A stretch of 64,000 nucleotides of DNA from Sulfitobacter litoralis (GCF_900103185.1 NZ_FNJD01000003.1:1-64000); one strand, 5' to 3'. Positions 44,909 to 54,026 are shown, counted from the first letter of the stretch. The notes: generated by a model not told the origin, from the sequence alone. Translations and numbers: made by a program.

Positions 44909-46135
44909 ATGGATTTTGATACAGATATCGCAATCGTCGGTGGGGGGCTGAATGGCCCGACCCTTGCCTTGGCTTTGGCACAGATCGGCCTGCGGGTCAC
45001 GTTGATCGACAGGCTGCCCGCTGCCACGCGGGAAGATGCGGCGTTTGACGGGCGATCCTATGCGCTGGCGTTGACCTCGACACGGATGCTGGGGGCGCTC
45101 GGGATCTGGGAGGGCGTGAAACCCCACGCGCAACCGATGCTCGAGATCAAAGTGACGGACGGGCGCGCGGGCGAAGGCCCCTCCCCTTTCTTCATGCATT
45201 TCGATCACGCAGAGATCGAAGAAGGGCCAATGGGCCATATGGTCGAGGACCGCCACCTGCGCCGCGCATTGGCAGAGGCGGTGAGCGCTGACGCCCGGAT
45301 CACGCGGCTGGACGGCGAAACGGTTGTCGCGCAGGACGCGGCACCCTCGGGTATCACCCTGACCTTCGCAGACGGCAAGTCCCTGCGCGCACGGCTGGTT
45401 GTCGGCGCGGATGGCCGCGCATCGGGCACCGCAATGCGTGCGGGGATCAAGCGGATCGGCTGGGGCTATGCTCAAACCGCGCTGGTCTGCGCCATCGCGC
45501 ATGAAAAACCGCATCACGGTATCGCGCATCAGTTCTTTATGCCGCCCGGCCCGCTCGCGATCCTGCCGCTCACCGACAACAGGTCGTCCATCGTCTGGAG
45601 CGAAACCGCCGCCAATGCCGCACCTATCAACGCGCTGCCAGACGACGGATATCTGGACGTGCTCCGCCCGCGGTTCGGTGACTTTCTGGGCGAAATCTCC
45701 CTTGCCGGCGCGCGCTACACCTACCCGCTGAGCCTGTCATTGGCGCATGCGATGATGGCCACGCGTGTCGCGCTGCTGGGGGATGCCGCGCACGGCGTAC
45801 ACCCGATTGCCGGTCAGGGGTTAAACGCCGGTATGCGCGATGTCGCCGCATTGGCCGAAGTCATCGCAGATGCGCACCGACGCGGGCAGGATATCGGCAG
45901 CGCCACCGTGTTGGAACAGTATCAGCTGTGGCGCCGGTTCGATAACACCGCGCTGGCCTTGGCGACAGATAGTTTCAACAGGCTGTTTTCGAACGATAAT
46001 CCGCTGTTGCGTCTAGCGCGTGATGTTGGGATGGCGGCGATCAATGCGCTGCCCGATGCGCGGCGTGGCTTTATGCGCGAGGCCGCAGGGCTGACCGGCA
46101 CCCTGCCCCGTTTGATGCAGGGCAAAGCGCTTTAG
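44909..46135 (+). CDS. UbiH/UbiF-type FAD monooxygenase
   Basis: 408-aa flavoprotein likely hydroxylating the ubiquinone ring. It has the FAD dinucleotide motif IAIVGGGLNGPTLALALAQ near the N-terminus, the middle block VVGADGRASGTAMRAG and the second FAD motif LLGDAAHGVHPIAGQGLNAG. The regiospecificity (UbiH, UbiF, UbiI, or broad alphaproteobacterial UbiL) is not predictable. The ATG at 44909 gives the usual family start; an ATG 12 codons earlier is possible. Confidence 0.88.
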   Translation: MDFDTDIAIVGGGLNGPTLALALAQIGLRVTLIDRLPAATREDAAFDGRSYALALTSTRMLGALGIWEGVKPHAQPMLEIKVTDGRAGEGPSPFFMHFDHAEIEEGPMGHMVEDRHLRRALAEAVSADARITRLDGETVVAQDAAPSGITLTFADGKSLRARLVVGADGRASGTAMRAGIKRIGWGYAQTALVCAIAHEKPHHGIAHQFFMPPGPLAILPLTDNRSSIVWSETAANAAPINALPDDGYLDVLRPRFGDFLGEISLAGARYTYPLSLSLAHAMMATRVALLGDAAHGVHPIAGQGLNAGMRDVAALAEVIADAHRRGQDIGSATVLEQYQLWRRFDNTALALATDSFNRLFSNDNPLLRLARDVGMAAINALPDARRGFMREAAGLTGTLPRLMQGKAL

Positions 46136-46155
46136 GTGCAGATGCCCCCAGCGTA

Positions 46156-46341
46156 TCAATCGATAATCCGCGCCTCGTCGACCAGCATCACGGGGATACC
46201 GTTGCGGATCGGATAGGCGAGGCCGGCCGCCTCAGAGATCAGCTCTTGTTTGTCGGCATCATAGGTCAGACGCATCTGGGTTCGGGGGCAAATCAACGCC
46301 TCTAGCATGCGGCGGTCAAACGGTATCTCTTCGGCGTTCAA
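46156..46341 (-). CDS. Trm112 family protein
   Basis: 61-aa protein of the Trm112/YcaR family, thought to act as a small partner or zinc-type scaffold. The core is [20 protein letters not shown], then [20 protein letters not shown]. Only one cysteine of the usual pair is present. Start is TTG at 46341, with GGGGAG upstream and a 4-base overlap with the LON-domain gene. Confidence 0.85.
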   Translation of the reverse strand: MNAEEIPFDRRMLEALICPRTQMRLTYDADKQELISEAAGLAYPIRNGIPVMLVDEARIID

Positions 46342-46982
46342 TTCATCATCTCCCCTTCTTGGCCACCCCGCAGGGTGTATTCGATCAACGTCAATAACGT
46401 CTCGCGTCGGGTAGAGAGGGATGGCGCTTCAAGCAAGGCTTGTTTGTCCTCACTGTCCAGATCAAGCATCATCGACAGCGAGTTGATCAGCAGTTCATCG
46501 TCGGCCTCTTGCAGCGTATCCCAATCCGCCGACAGGTTGCGAGCATCGAAGTAGCGGCTGAGTTTGTTCAAGAAGGTATCACGGTCGAACGTGCAATCCT
46601 GTTCATCCTTACCAAGGTCGCGTTCAAACCCGTCCCAGCTCACATCGCAGCGTCGGTATGGGGCAAAGCCGTCGACCTCTTTCACTACTCGAAAGCGCGA
46701 CATCCCCGCAAGGGTGATCATATAGCGCCCGTCCTCGGTTTCAGAGAACTGGGTGATCCGCCCTGCGCAACCGATGGTCTGCAGTCCCGGGCCTTCGCGG
46801 CCCGGCACGACATTCGGCTGCACCATGCCGATCAACCGTCCCGGCGTTTTCAGGCAGTCTTCGATCATCTGCAAATAGCGCGGTTCAAAGATGTGCAGCG
46901 GCAGCCGCGAGCGCGGCAGCAGCAAAGCGCCCGACAACGGGAAGATCGCGATTGTGTCTGGCAGGTCTGATTGCTGTATCAT
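46338..46982 (-). CDS. LON N-terminal (substrate-binding) domain protein
   Basis: 214-aa protein carrying only the N-terminal domain of Lon protease, with no ATPase or protease part. Motifs are [35 protein letters not shown] and [20 protein letters not shown]. Standalone forms may bind protein clients; the role is unknown. It is part of a minus-strand run xthA-thioredoxin-LON-Trm112. Confidence 0.9.
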   Translation of the reverse strand: MIQQSDLPDTIAIFPLSGALLLPRSRLPLHIFEPRYLQMIEDCLKTPGRLIGMVQPNVVPGREGPGLQTIGCAGRITQFSETEDGRYMITLAGMSRFRVVKEVDGFAPYRRCDVSWDGFERDLGKDEQDCTFDRDTFLNKLSRYFDARNLSADWDTLQEADDELLINSLSMMLDLDSEDKQALLEAPSLSTRRETLLTLIEYTLRGGQEGEMMN

Positions 46983-47009
46983 GTTAGCTTACCTAGGGCG
47001 CAGCCCGCC

Positions 47010-47930
47010 TTATGCAAATATCATCGAGCTAAGTTTGCGGCGGCCATTTAACGCAATGGGATCGTTCGCTTTCAGCGCATCGAAAATGGTGAAAAGCTGG
47101 GTTTTGGCGGCGCCATCATTCCACTCACGGTCCTTCCCAAAGAGCGTTAGCAGCTGATCCACGGCGGCTTGGGTATCGCCGTGCGCCTGAAGCGCCTGCG
47201 CCAGATCGAAACGGGCCTGCATGTCGTCGGGGTTGGCATCAACCGCGGCCTGAAGCTCGGCCACCGGACCGGCATCCGCCGCCTGTCGCGCCAGTTGCAG
47301 CTGTGCATGCGCTGCTTCAAGCTCGGGCGCTTTGGAAATTTCCATCGGGGCGCCATTCAGATGGGCTTCGGCCTGATCCAGCTGCTCCAGCGCGATGTAC
47401 GCACGCACCATGCCACCATAGGCACCAGCGTAGTTCGGGTCTTCGCTCAAGATCGCAGTAAAGGTGTCCAGCGCGTCTTGGGCAGCGCCCTCGGCCAACA
47501 TGTCATCAGCCGCTGCCACAGCTTCGGAAAGCTCTTCGCCAGGGGCTTCGCCCCCACCTGCCTTGATCACGCGATCGATAAACGCCTTGATCTCGGATTG
47601 TGGCAAGGCCCCCTGAAACCCGTCAACAGGCTGGCCTTTGAAAAAGGCATAGACCGTCGGGATCGATTGAATCTGCAACTGCCCCGCGATCTGCTGGGCT
47701 TCGTCGACGTTAATCTTGACCATCTTGACCGCGCCTTTGGCCGCGCGCACCGCGTCTTCGAGCATCGGACCAAGCGTCTTGCACGGGCCGCACCAAGGGG
47801 CCCAAAAGTCGACAATCACCGGCACGGTTTGCGACGCCTCGACGACATCGGCCATGAACGTCGCTTCGGTGGTATCTTTGATCAGATCGGCATCACCGGC
47901 GGCAACGGGGGAAAGGTTCAAATCCATCAT
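47010..47930 (-). CDS. Thioredoxin-domain co-chaperone with TPR tail (CnoX/YbbN-like)
   Basis: 306-aa cytoplasmic protein. A thioredoxin domain with the redox site WCGPC (46-50) fills residues 15-120, and a TPR-like tail (about 130-300) contains AQDALDTFTAILSEDPNYAG and MQARFDLAQALQAHGDTQAA. E. coli CnoX lost the classical CxxC pair; here WCGPC is intact, so it may be an active reductase. It is followed by the LON-domain gene on the same strand. Confidence 0.9.
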   Translation of the reverse strand: MMDLNLSPVAAGDADLIKDTTEATFMADVVEASQTVPVIVDFWAPWCGPCKTLGPMLEDAVRAAKGAVKMVKINVDEAQQIAGQLQIQSIPTVYAFFKGQPVDGFQGALPQSEIKAFIDRVIKAGGGEAPGEELSEAVAAADDMLAEGAAQDALDTFTAILSEDPNYAGAYGGMVRAYIALEQLDQAEAHLNGAPMEISKAPELEAAHAQLQLARQAADAGPVAELQAAVDANPDDMQARFDLAQALQAHGDTQAAVDQLLTLFGKDREWNDGAAKTQLFTIFDALKANDPIALNGRRKLSSMIFA

Positions 47931-47982
47931 ATCAAAATCCTCGCTTGGGGTTGCCCTTTATATGAGGGCGCGTCTGTCTATT

Positions 47983-48771
47983 TCAAAGGTCGAATGTCGC
48001 AAAGACCGGCGCGTGGTCGCTGGGCTTCTCCCATCCACGGGCTTCGCGTAGCACACGGCTGGAATGCGCCGCACCCGAGATATCGCCCGTGGCCCAGACA
48101 TGGTCCAGACGGCGCCCTTTGTCGGCAGCATCCCAATCTTTGGCCCGGTAGGACCACCAGCTATACAGGTTGCCTTGGGGGACATCTTGCCGCGTGACGT
48201 CGACAAAACCGCCCGCGTCCTGGGTTTCGGCTAGTTTTTCGACCTCGATGGGGGTGTGGCTGACCACTTTGAGCAGCTTCTTGTGGTCCCAGACATCATC
48301 CTCGCGGGGGGCAATGTTCAGATCACCGACCAGAATGGATTTCTCGGGCTTGTCGCCATGAAACCAGTCGCGCATATCCGCCAGATAATCGAGCTTTTGG
48401 CCAAACTTCTCGTTCACCTCGCGGTCAGGCACATCGCCACCCGCCGGCACATAGAAGTTGTGCACTGTCACCCCGTTCTCGAGCTTGGCCGCAACGTGGC
48501 GGGCATGACCAAGGGTGGCAAAATCGTGACCGCCGGCATCAACCAGCGGCAGTCGCGACAGAATTGCAACACCATTGTATCCTTTTTGCCCACGCGCCAC
48601 CATATGGGTATAGCCTGCTTCGATAAATGCGGCGGTCGGGATCTTATCAACGGGGCTTTTGCATTCCTGCAAGCACAGAACGTCGGGCCCATGTTCTGCC
48701 AGCAACTTAAGCACAATCGGTTCGCGCAACCGGACAGAGTTGATATTCCATGTGGCCAGCGTGAATGGCAT
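47983..48771 (-). CDS. xthA: Exodeoxyribonuclease III
   Basis: 262-aa AP endonuclease and 3'-5' exonuclease of base excision repair. The motifs are LATWNINSVRLREPIVLKLL near the start, VLCLQECKSP, VGDLNIAPREDDVWD and the ending SDHAPVFATF. The ATG at 48771 gives the canonical start and has GGGAG upstream; a 10-codon extension was rejected. Confidence 0.95.
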   Translation of the reverse strand: MPFTLATWNINSVRLREPIVLKLLAEHGPDVLCLQECKSPVDKIPTAAFIEAGYTHMVARGQKGYNGVAILSRLPLVDAGGHDFATLGHARHVAAKLENGVTVHNFYVPAGGDVPDREVNEKFGQKLDYLADMRDWFHGDKPEKSILVGDLNIAPREDDVWDHKKLLKVVSHTPIEVEKLAETQDAGGFVDVTRQDVPQGNLYSWWSYRAKDWDAADKGRRLDHVWATGDISGAAHSSRVLREARGWEKPSDHAPVFATFDL

Positions 48772-48862
48772 GAGGCAGCTCCCTTGGGTCAAATCGCGCA
48801 CACCCTACCGCGAATTGCGCGGTATCCACCATGCCGAATTCCAGAGACTTTGAGGTGCAGAC

Positions 48863-48890
48863 AAAAAAAGACCGGGCACAAAGGCCCGGC
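48863..48890 (-). terminator. Terminator after the response regulator gene
   Basis: Stem CCGGGC/GCCCGG with a 6-base loop, followed on the minus strand by seven T. It ends the transcript of the response regulator gene that stops at 49014. Confidence 0.88.
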
Positions 48891-49013
48891 CTAGTCCAAC
48901 AGGGAGGTATGTATCATTTCCCGGATACAAACTTCGGGTTCAAACCGATCGACGGGTCATGAAAACCCCGTCTCTCGAAGGAATAACAACCGGACCCGCT
49001 TTGGGTTCCGAAA

Positions 49014-49700
49014 TTAAGAAACAATTCTGTATCCACCTGATTCCGTTAGAAGAATCCGCGCATTCGAAGGATCGGGTTCGATCTTTTGGCGCAGACGGTA
49101 GATGTGCGTTTCCAGCGTATGCGTCGTGACACCGGCGTTATAACCCCAGACCTCGTGCAACAGCGTATCGCGCGGCACCACACCGGCCCCAGCCCGATAG
49201 AGGAATTTGAGGATATTCGTCTCTTTTTCGGTGAGCCGGATTTTCTTGTCGTCCTCGGTGATCAAGATCTTGGCCGAGGGCTTGAACGTATAGGGACCAA
49301 GCTGAAAAATCGCCTCTTCGGATTGTTCGTGCTGCCGCAGCTGGGCGCGAATACGCGCCAGCAGTACGGGGAACTTGAAGGGCTTCGTAACGTAATCATT
49401 CGCGCCCGCATCCAAACCCATGATCGTGTCGGCGTCGCTGTCGTGCCCCGTCAACATCAGAATGGGGCTTTTGACGCCCTGCGTGCGCAGGTCGCGGCAC
49501 AGATCGCGGCCATCGATATCCGGTAGCCCGACATCCAAGATCACCAGATCATACAGCGCTTCGGCGGCGCGGGTTTTAGCATCCGCACCATTGCCTGCTT
49601 CGAATACATCAAAGTCTTCGGTCAGCAATAACTGCTCGCTCAGCGCTTCGCGCAGGTCGTCGTCGTCATCTACGAGCAAAATTTTCTTTAGCTGGGCCAT
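49014..49700 (-). CDS. OmpR-family response regulator
   Basis: 228-aa two-component regulator. The receiver domain has the phosphoacceptor Asp56 in LVILDVGLPDIDG and Lys in DYVTKPFKFP; the C-terminal winged helix contains RLTEKETNILKFLYR and HTLETHIYRLRQKIEPD. No histidine kinase is adjacent. It could correspond to the CenR-type envelope regulator of Rhodobacterales, but I cannot establish that from sequence reading. It is divergent from ribA. Confidence 0.92.
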   Translation of the reverse strand: MAQLKKILLVDDDDDLREALSEQLLLTEDFDVFEAGNGADAKTRAAEALYDLVILDVGLPDIDGRDLCRDLRTQGVKSPILMLTGHDSDADTIMGLDAGANDYVTKPFKFPVLLARIRAQLRQHEQSEEAIFQLGPYTFKPSAKILITEDDKKIRLTEKETNILKFLYRAGAGVVPRDTLLHEVWGYNAGVTTHTLETHIYRLRQKIEPDPSNARILLTESGGYRIVS

Positions 49701-49865
49701 ATCAACTCATCCTCTACAACTGACTTACAGATGTGTTCACAAACCCGTGCACACAAGAGCAGCAGGCATTTGATCACACGACCGTGCGAAATTGTCGCGC
49801 AATGTTTCAATCCTCGCGCATCTGCACTAATAAATGTGACAACATAACATGAAAGATTACAAATC

Positions 49866-50954
49866 ATGGTTTTTGGGCCCGACATCACCGAGCAACTGGC
49901 ACGCGCCCGCGCCGATCTTCGTTTGGGCGTTCCCATTGTACTGGCCGGATCGCGTCCGGTTCTGGTTATGGCCGCCGAAACGCTGACGCCTGCCCGCTTG
50001 ACCGGACTGCTTGCACTGGGCGGTGAACCGGTGCTGGCGATCACTGCGCGTCGGGCCGAAACCTTGAAAGCACACGCCTATGATGGCAGCTTTGCACGGG
50101 TGCTATTGCCGCATGATGCCGCTTTGCGGTGGGTTAAATCCGTTGCCGATCCTGCCGACGATTTGCGCAACCCGATGAAGGGCCCCCTTACCTGCGCCCG
50201 CGGCGGCGATGCGACGCCACATGGGTTGGCGATCGATCTGATAAAATCGGCACGGCTACTGCCCGCCGCAGTCATACTAGACCTTACAGACGCCGCGCAA
50301 TTCGCGATGCAAAATGGCCTGACGGTGATTGATCTGAACGCGGCCAAACCGATCCTCGCCGCCCGCAGCCCGCTGCATCCTGTAGTCAACGCCCGCCTCC
50401 CGATGGAAGTGTCAGAGGCAGGGCGTCTGCATATTTTCCGCCCCGATGATGGCGGAGAAGAGCATTATGCCATCGAAATCGGCCGCCCCGACCGTAGCAA
50501 ACCGGTACTGGCACGGCTGCATTCTGCCTGCTTTACCGGCGACATCATGGGCAGCCTGAAATGTGATTGCGGGCCGCAGCTTCATGCGGCGATGGCCCAG
50601 ATGGGGTCCGAAGGAAACGGCGTATTGCTGTATCTGAACCAAGAGGGGCGCGGCATCGGGCTGACCAACAAGATGCGCGCCTATTCCCTGCAAGATCAAG
50701 GCTTTGACACCGTCGAGGCCAACCACCGTCTGGGTTTTGAAGACGATGAACGGGATTTTCGACTGGGCTCGGATATCCTGAAATCGATGGGGTTTTCATC
50801 GGTACGCCTGCTGACCAACAACCCCCGCAAGGTCGAGATGATGGAGGCAAGCGGCGTCAAAGTCGCAGAGCGCGTCCCGTTGAAGGTGGGCGAAAACCGT
50901 CACAATCACGCCTACCTTGCGACGAAAGCCGCTAAATCCGGTCACCTGCTGTGA
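49866..50954 (+). CDS. ribA: GTP cyclohydrolase II with degenerate RibB-like N-terminal domain
   Basis: First step of riboflavin synthesis: GTP to 2,5-diamino-6-ribosylamino-pyrimidinone phosphate. The C-terminal half carries the zinc ligands C222, C233 and C235 (CFTGDIMGSLKCDC), the LNQEGRGIGLTNKM active-site region and RLLTNNPRKV. The N-terminal ~165 residues resemble the DHBP synthase domain (RibB) of RibBA fusions (VLVMAAETLTPARL) but lack its acidic DDEDRENEGD-type loop, so RibB activity is unlikely. Length 362. It overlaps the transpeptidase gene by 4 bases. Confidence 0.92.
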   Translation: MVFGPDITEQLARARADLRLGVPIVLAGSRPVLVMAAETLTPARLTGLLALGGEPVLAITARRAETLKAHAYDGSFARVLLPHDAALRWVKSVADPADDLRNPMKGPLTCARGGDATPHGLAIDLIKSARLLPAAVILDLTDAAQFAMQNGLTVIDLNAAKPILAARSPLHPVVNARLPMEVSEAGRLHIFRPDDGGEEHYAIEIGRPDRSKPVLARLHSACFTGDIMGSLKCDCGPQLHAAMAQMGSEGNGVLLYLNQEGRGIGLTNKMRAYSLQDQGFDTVEANHRLGFEDDERDFRLGSDILKSMGFSSVRLLTNNPRKVEMMEASGVKVAERVPLKVGENRHNHAYLATKAAKSGHLL

Positions 50955-51442
50955 CGCCCGACGATCTGGTCCTCACGCGGCAAGGCGTCCGGTTTCAAGG
51001 GCGGTTGTACCCCTGCACCATTGGCAAAACCGGCGTTACTCACACCAAACAAGAGGGCGACAAGGCCACGCCCGCCGGCATTCACCGCATTGTCGGGATG
51101 CTATACCGGCCCGACCGCATCCCCGCCCCCGTGCCGTGGGCCGTGCCCATCGGGCCGCGCGATCTTTGGTCAGATGATGTGACACAGCCCCAGTACAACA
51201 GTCTCGTGCAAACCCCCTACCCGCACAGCCACGAAGCACTGCGCAGGGCTGACCCGCTTTATGATCTGGTGATCCTGACCGATTGGAACTGGCCCGATGC
51301 CGTGCCGGGGCGTGGGTCTGCGATCTTTATCCACCAACAGCGCCGCCCCGGATATCCCACCGAAGGCTGCGTCGCGTTTTCACGCGCGCACCTTCATGAC
51401 ATAGCGGCACGGCTGACCCGTCATAGCCGTTTGATCGTCTAG
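50951..51442 (+). CDS. L,D-transpeptidase family (YkuD-like) protein
   Basis: 163-aa protein with the C-terminal YkuD motif IFIHQQRRPGYPTEGCVAFS, giving His and catalytic Cys in the order of L,D-transpeptidases. There is no signal peptide or lipobox, so it may act in the cytoplasm or be exported another way; the role in wall cross-linking is uncertain. Start is GTG, overlapping the ribA stop (GTGA). Confidence 0.82.
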   Translation: MTPDDLVLTRQGVRFQGRLYPCTIGKTGVTHTKQEGDKATPAGIHRIVGMLYRPDRIPAPVPWAVPIGPRDLWSDDVTQPQYNSLVQTPYPHSHEALRRADPLYDLVILTDWNWPDAVPGRGSAIFIHQQRRPGYPTEGCVAFSRAHLHDIAARLTRHSRLIV

Positions 51443-51451
51443 CAGGCAGCC

Positions 51452-52105
51452 TTAGCCCGCGCTGCGTTCCCCAAAGATAGCAGAGCCGACGCGCACATGG
51501 GTCGCACCAAGCGCGATGGCCTTTTCAAAGTCGCTGCTCATCCCCATCGACAAGTCGCCTACCCCGTTTCGCGCCGCAATCTTGGCCAGTAACGCAAAAT
51601 GAAGCGCGGCTTCCTCGTCGACCGGCGGGATACACATCAATCCGCGCACGGGTAGATCAAGCGACTGACATTCCTTGATAAACGCATCCGCATCTGCCGG
51701 TAGGACGCCTGCCTTCTGTGCCTCTTCGCCGGTGTTCACCTGCACGAACATATCAGGGCAGCGCCCCAGTTCCTGCGCCAGCCGCGCGAAGGTTTGGGCC
51801 AATTTAGGACGGTCGAGCGTGTGGATCACGTCGAACAGCTCCATCGCGCTGCGCGCCTTGTTGCTTTGCAGCGGGCCGATCAGGTGCAAGCCCACTCCGT
51901 CATACTGTTGTTGAAAGGCGGGCCATTTGCCCTCCGCCTCTTGCACGCGGTTTTCGCCAAAATAACGGTGCCCTTCGTCCAGAACAGCCGCCACGCGGGT
52001 GTCCGGCTGCACCTTGCTCACCGCGATCAATTGGACGCTGCCCGGCGTGCGGCCTGCGTCAGCTTCGGCTTTGGCGATGCGGGATGTGATGTCGTGCAAG
52101 CTCAT
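51452..52105 (-). CDS. YggS family PLP homeostasis protein
   Basis: 217-aa PLP-binding protein with an alanine-racemase-like barrel but no racemase domain two. The PLP lysine is in QLIAVSKVQPDTRV (near 31); later motifs are RYFGENRVQEAEGK, HLIGPLQSNKAR and LSMGMSSDFEKAI. The family buffers PLP and affects amino-acid balance. It is convergent with the transpeptidase gene. Confidence 0.93.
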   Translation of the reverse strand: MSLHDITSRIAKAEADAGRTPGSVQLIAVSKVQPDTRVAAVLDEGHRYFGENRVQEAEGKWPAFQQQYDGVGLHLIGPLQSNKARSAMELFDVIHTLDRPKLAQTFARLAQELGRCPDMFVQVNTGEEAQKAGVLPADADAFIKECQSLDLPVRGLMCIPPVDEEAALHFALLAKIAARNGVGDLSMGMSSDFEKAIALGATHVRVGSAIFGERSAG

Positions 52106-52156
52106 GTCAGTCGGCCCTCGTTGTTAAGGGCGCACAGAACAACAGCTTGGCGCAAA

Positions 52157-52192
52157 AGAAAAGGGGCAGACCAACGGCCTGCCCCTCTTTTA
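52157..52192 (-). terminator. Terminator after the porin gene
   Basis: Stem GAAAAGGGGCAG / CTGCCCCTCTTTT around a 9-base loop, just after the porin stop codon; A and T runs flank it, and the T run on the minus strand fits porin termination. Confidence 0.88.
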
Positions 52193-52208
52193 GACTGTAT
52201 CGTTCAAC

Positions 52209-53177
52209 TTAGAAGTTGAAGCGAACACCCAGGTCCGCAACCGTATGGCCCGCAAAAAGCTTCGCAACACCACCACGGAGCGACGTGCCGCCACCCAAGT
52301 CGTGGTTGAAATCGATACCGTAACCAGTGTTCTGCGTCGGCGTACCAAAGATGGTGTCCGCGTCAGAAATGTAGGCTTCGATATTTGTTGCTGCGCCAAC
52401 ATCAAAGCGTGCAGCCAACGTGAATTGATCACCGTTGGTGCCGTTATCTGCCCAAGCAAGGGAAACAAACGCTGGACCGATGTTACCACCAGCAGATGCT
52501 GCCAGTTCCGTATCGGACGCACTGTTGGAATCTTGACCACCCAGTGCAAATTTCCAACCGTTCCATGCGTATGCAACATATGCTGCAACACGCTCGTTTG
52601 GACCGTCTGATGCGGACACATGAACTGATAGGTCGCCAGCGGAGTACATAACCTCGACGGCGTTGTTGGTCGAAGCCGCGCCAGCACCGTCGGAGTCGTA
52701 GAAGTCACCACCATACTGGTAGGGTGTGTATTCGTATTGCAAACCGGTCAAACCCAAGTCGATCGGGTACATGCCAGGCATGAATTCCAAAGCGCCGAAG
52801 ATGTTACCAACACCAACTTCTAAACCGCCGGAACGGGCAAAGAAACGAGGCGCGTTGATACCAGTACTGTTGTACGAACCATCACCAGCAGGTGGTCCGA
52901 AAATCTCGTCATTTTCCTGCTCGATCCGCACACGCGCACCAAACGTAACGCCAGCGTCCGATTCGGCTGTGGCGTCGATCTGAAGGCGGAAGCGGCTGGT
53001 GATATCCACAGAGCTGTCGCCAGTGCCGTCATCGCCGAATGTCTGGGCGATACCGTTGGCACCCGCTGCGCTTGAATATATAACACCAAAACGGCCGTAG
53101 CCGCCGAATGTAACGTCTGCAGCTGCAACGCCAGCGGTCGCAACCAGAGCTGTTGTAGCGAAGAGAACTTTTTTCAT
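52209..53177 (-). CDS. Outer-membrane porin (general porin family)
   Basis: 322-aa beta-barrel porin. The signal peptide is KKVLFATTALVATAGVAAA and the mature start DVTFGGYGRFGVIY is typical of Rhodobacter-type trimeric porins. Alternating aromatic strands run to the terminal phenylalanine (DLGVRFNF), the BAM recognition end. It is probably highly expressed. It is regulated from the 286-base upstream region that holds two inverted repeats. Confidence 0.93.
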   Translation of the reverse strand: MKKVLFATTALVATAGVAAADVTFGGYGRFGVIYSSAAGANGIAQTFGDDGTGDSSVDITSRFRLQIDATAESDAGVTFGARVRIEQENDEIFGPPAGDGSYNSTGINAPRFFARSGGLEVGVGNIFGALEFMPGMYPIDLGLTGLQYEYTPYQYGGDFYDSDGAGAASTNNAVEVMYSAGDLSVHVSASDGPNERVAAYVAYAWNGWKFALGGQDSNSASDTELAASAGGNIGPAFVSLAWADNGTNGDQFTLAARFDVGAATNIEAYISDADTIFGTPTQNTGYGIDFNHDLGGGTSLRGGVAKLFAGHTVADLGVRFNF

Positions 53178-53250
53178 GAGTTATCCCTCGGTTTGAATTC
53201 ATATGCCCATACCGGGGAATCCGGTAGAGGTATGAGTGTGTTTTCAGCGT

Positions 53251-53268
53251 TTGCCTTTGTTTTGGCAA
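53251..53268. promoter_or_regulatory. Interrupted palindrome TTGCC-N8-GGCAA upstream of the porin gene
   Basis: Five-base arms around an A/T-rich spacer (on the plus strand), about 75-90 bases before the porin start. Candidate operator or leader hairpin. Confidence 0.35.
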
Positions 53269-53300
53269 GGATCGCGGAGGCCCCCACAACATTGGGCAAA

Positions 53301-53324
53301 ACTGTGATGCAGCTATGTCACAGT
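53301..53324. promoter_or_regulatory. Inverted repeat ACTGTGA-N10-TCACAGT upstream of the porin gene
   Basis: Perfect 7-base arms with a 10-base spacer, about 125-150 bases before the porin start. The arms resemble CRP half sites, but the spacer is 10 bases where CRP sites have 6, so the factor is unknown. Confidence 0.45.
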
Positions 53325-53463
53325 CATATTCGGGCCCGAAAGTCGACCGGGCCAAGAAGGCAAGAGCACAGTTGCCCCATACTATAGTATATACAGACAT
53401 TGCGCTTGCCGACCGAACCCTGCTTGGATAGACCTGTGCGCAAACAGGCAAAGGACGGTCGAG

Positions 53464-53961
53464 ATGGTGCGCAGTTCGGTATTCAAATCTACACTAGCCC
53501 TCGTGGCGGTCTTGTCGCTTGGCGCATGCGGCGCGCTCAACTTCGGCCCGCCCGCAGATCGCGACCCGAACCTGGGTCTTGCCCCCACTAACCCGAACTA
53601 CGTCGAGATGGACCCAGACAATACGATCTGGTCGATCTTCAACCGCAAGAATACCGACACCAGCGTCTCGGTGAACAAGTACCTGTGGTCTGCGTCGCTT
53701 GAAGTGCTGAACTTCCTGCCGGTGCAATCCATTGATCCCTATACTGGGGTGATCGTCACGGGCTATGGCACGCCTCCGGGTGGCAATCAGTCCTACCGCG
53801 CGACGGTCCTGATTGACGACCCTGCCCTTGATGCACGGTCCTTGAACATCGCGCTGCAAACCCGCGGCGGTCGCACGGTGAGCAAAGCGACCTCTCGTGC
53901 TGTCGAGGATGCGATCCTGAGCCGAGCGCGCGAGATGCGCATCGCCGACGCCAAATTCTAA
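53464..53961 (+). CDS. DUF3576 lipoprotein
   Basis: 165-aa predicted lipoprotein; lipobox LGAC (Cys22) after a clean signal peptide. The conserved body has SIFNRKNTDTSVSVNKYLWS and FLPVQSIDPYTGVIVTGYGT. The family is widespread in Alphaproteobacteria next to leuS and lptE, suggesting an outer-membrane role, but the function is not known. A terminator separates it from leuS. Confidence 0.9.
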   Translation: MVRSSVFKSTLALVAVLSLGACGALNFGPPADRDPNLGLAPTNPNYVEMDPDNTIWSIFNRKNTDTSVSVNKYLWSASLEVLNFLPVQSIDPYTGVIVTGYGTPPGGNQSYRATVLIDDPALDARSLNIALQTRGGRTVSKATSRAVEDAILSRAREMRIADAKF

Positions 53962-53989
53962 GCCCGCACCCGTCCCTTCCCCATTACAA

Positions 53990-54026
53990 CGCCGGGCCAC
54001 GCGCTAGTCGCTCGCCCGGCGTTTTT
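53990..54026 (+). terminator. Terminator between DUF3576 and leuS
   Basis: Stem CGCCGGG / CCCGGCG across an 18-base loop, followed by five T. It lies 29 bases after the DUF3576 stop and 20 before leuS, so leuS may have a promoter within or beyond it, or depend on read-through. Confidence 0.8.

Noticed and set aside
53302..53323. CRP or FNR site upstream of the porin gene
   Set aside because: The half sites look CRP-like, but the 10-base spacer does not fit CRP (6) or FNR (4).
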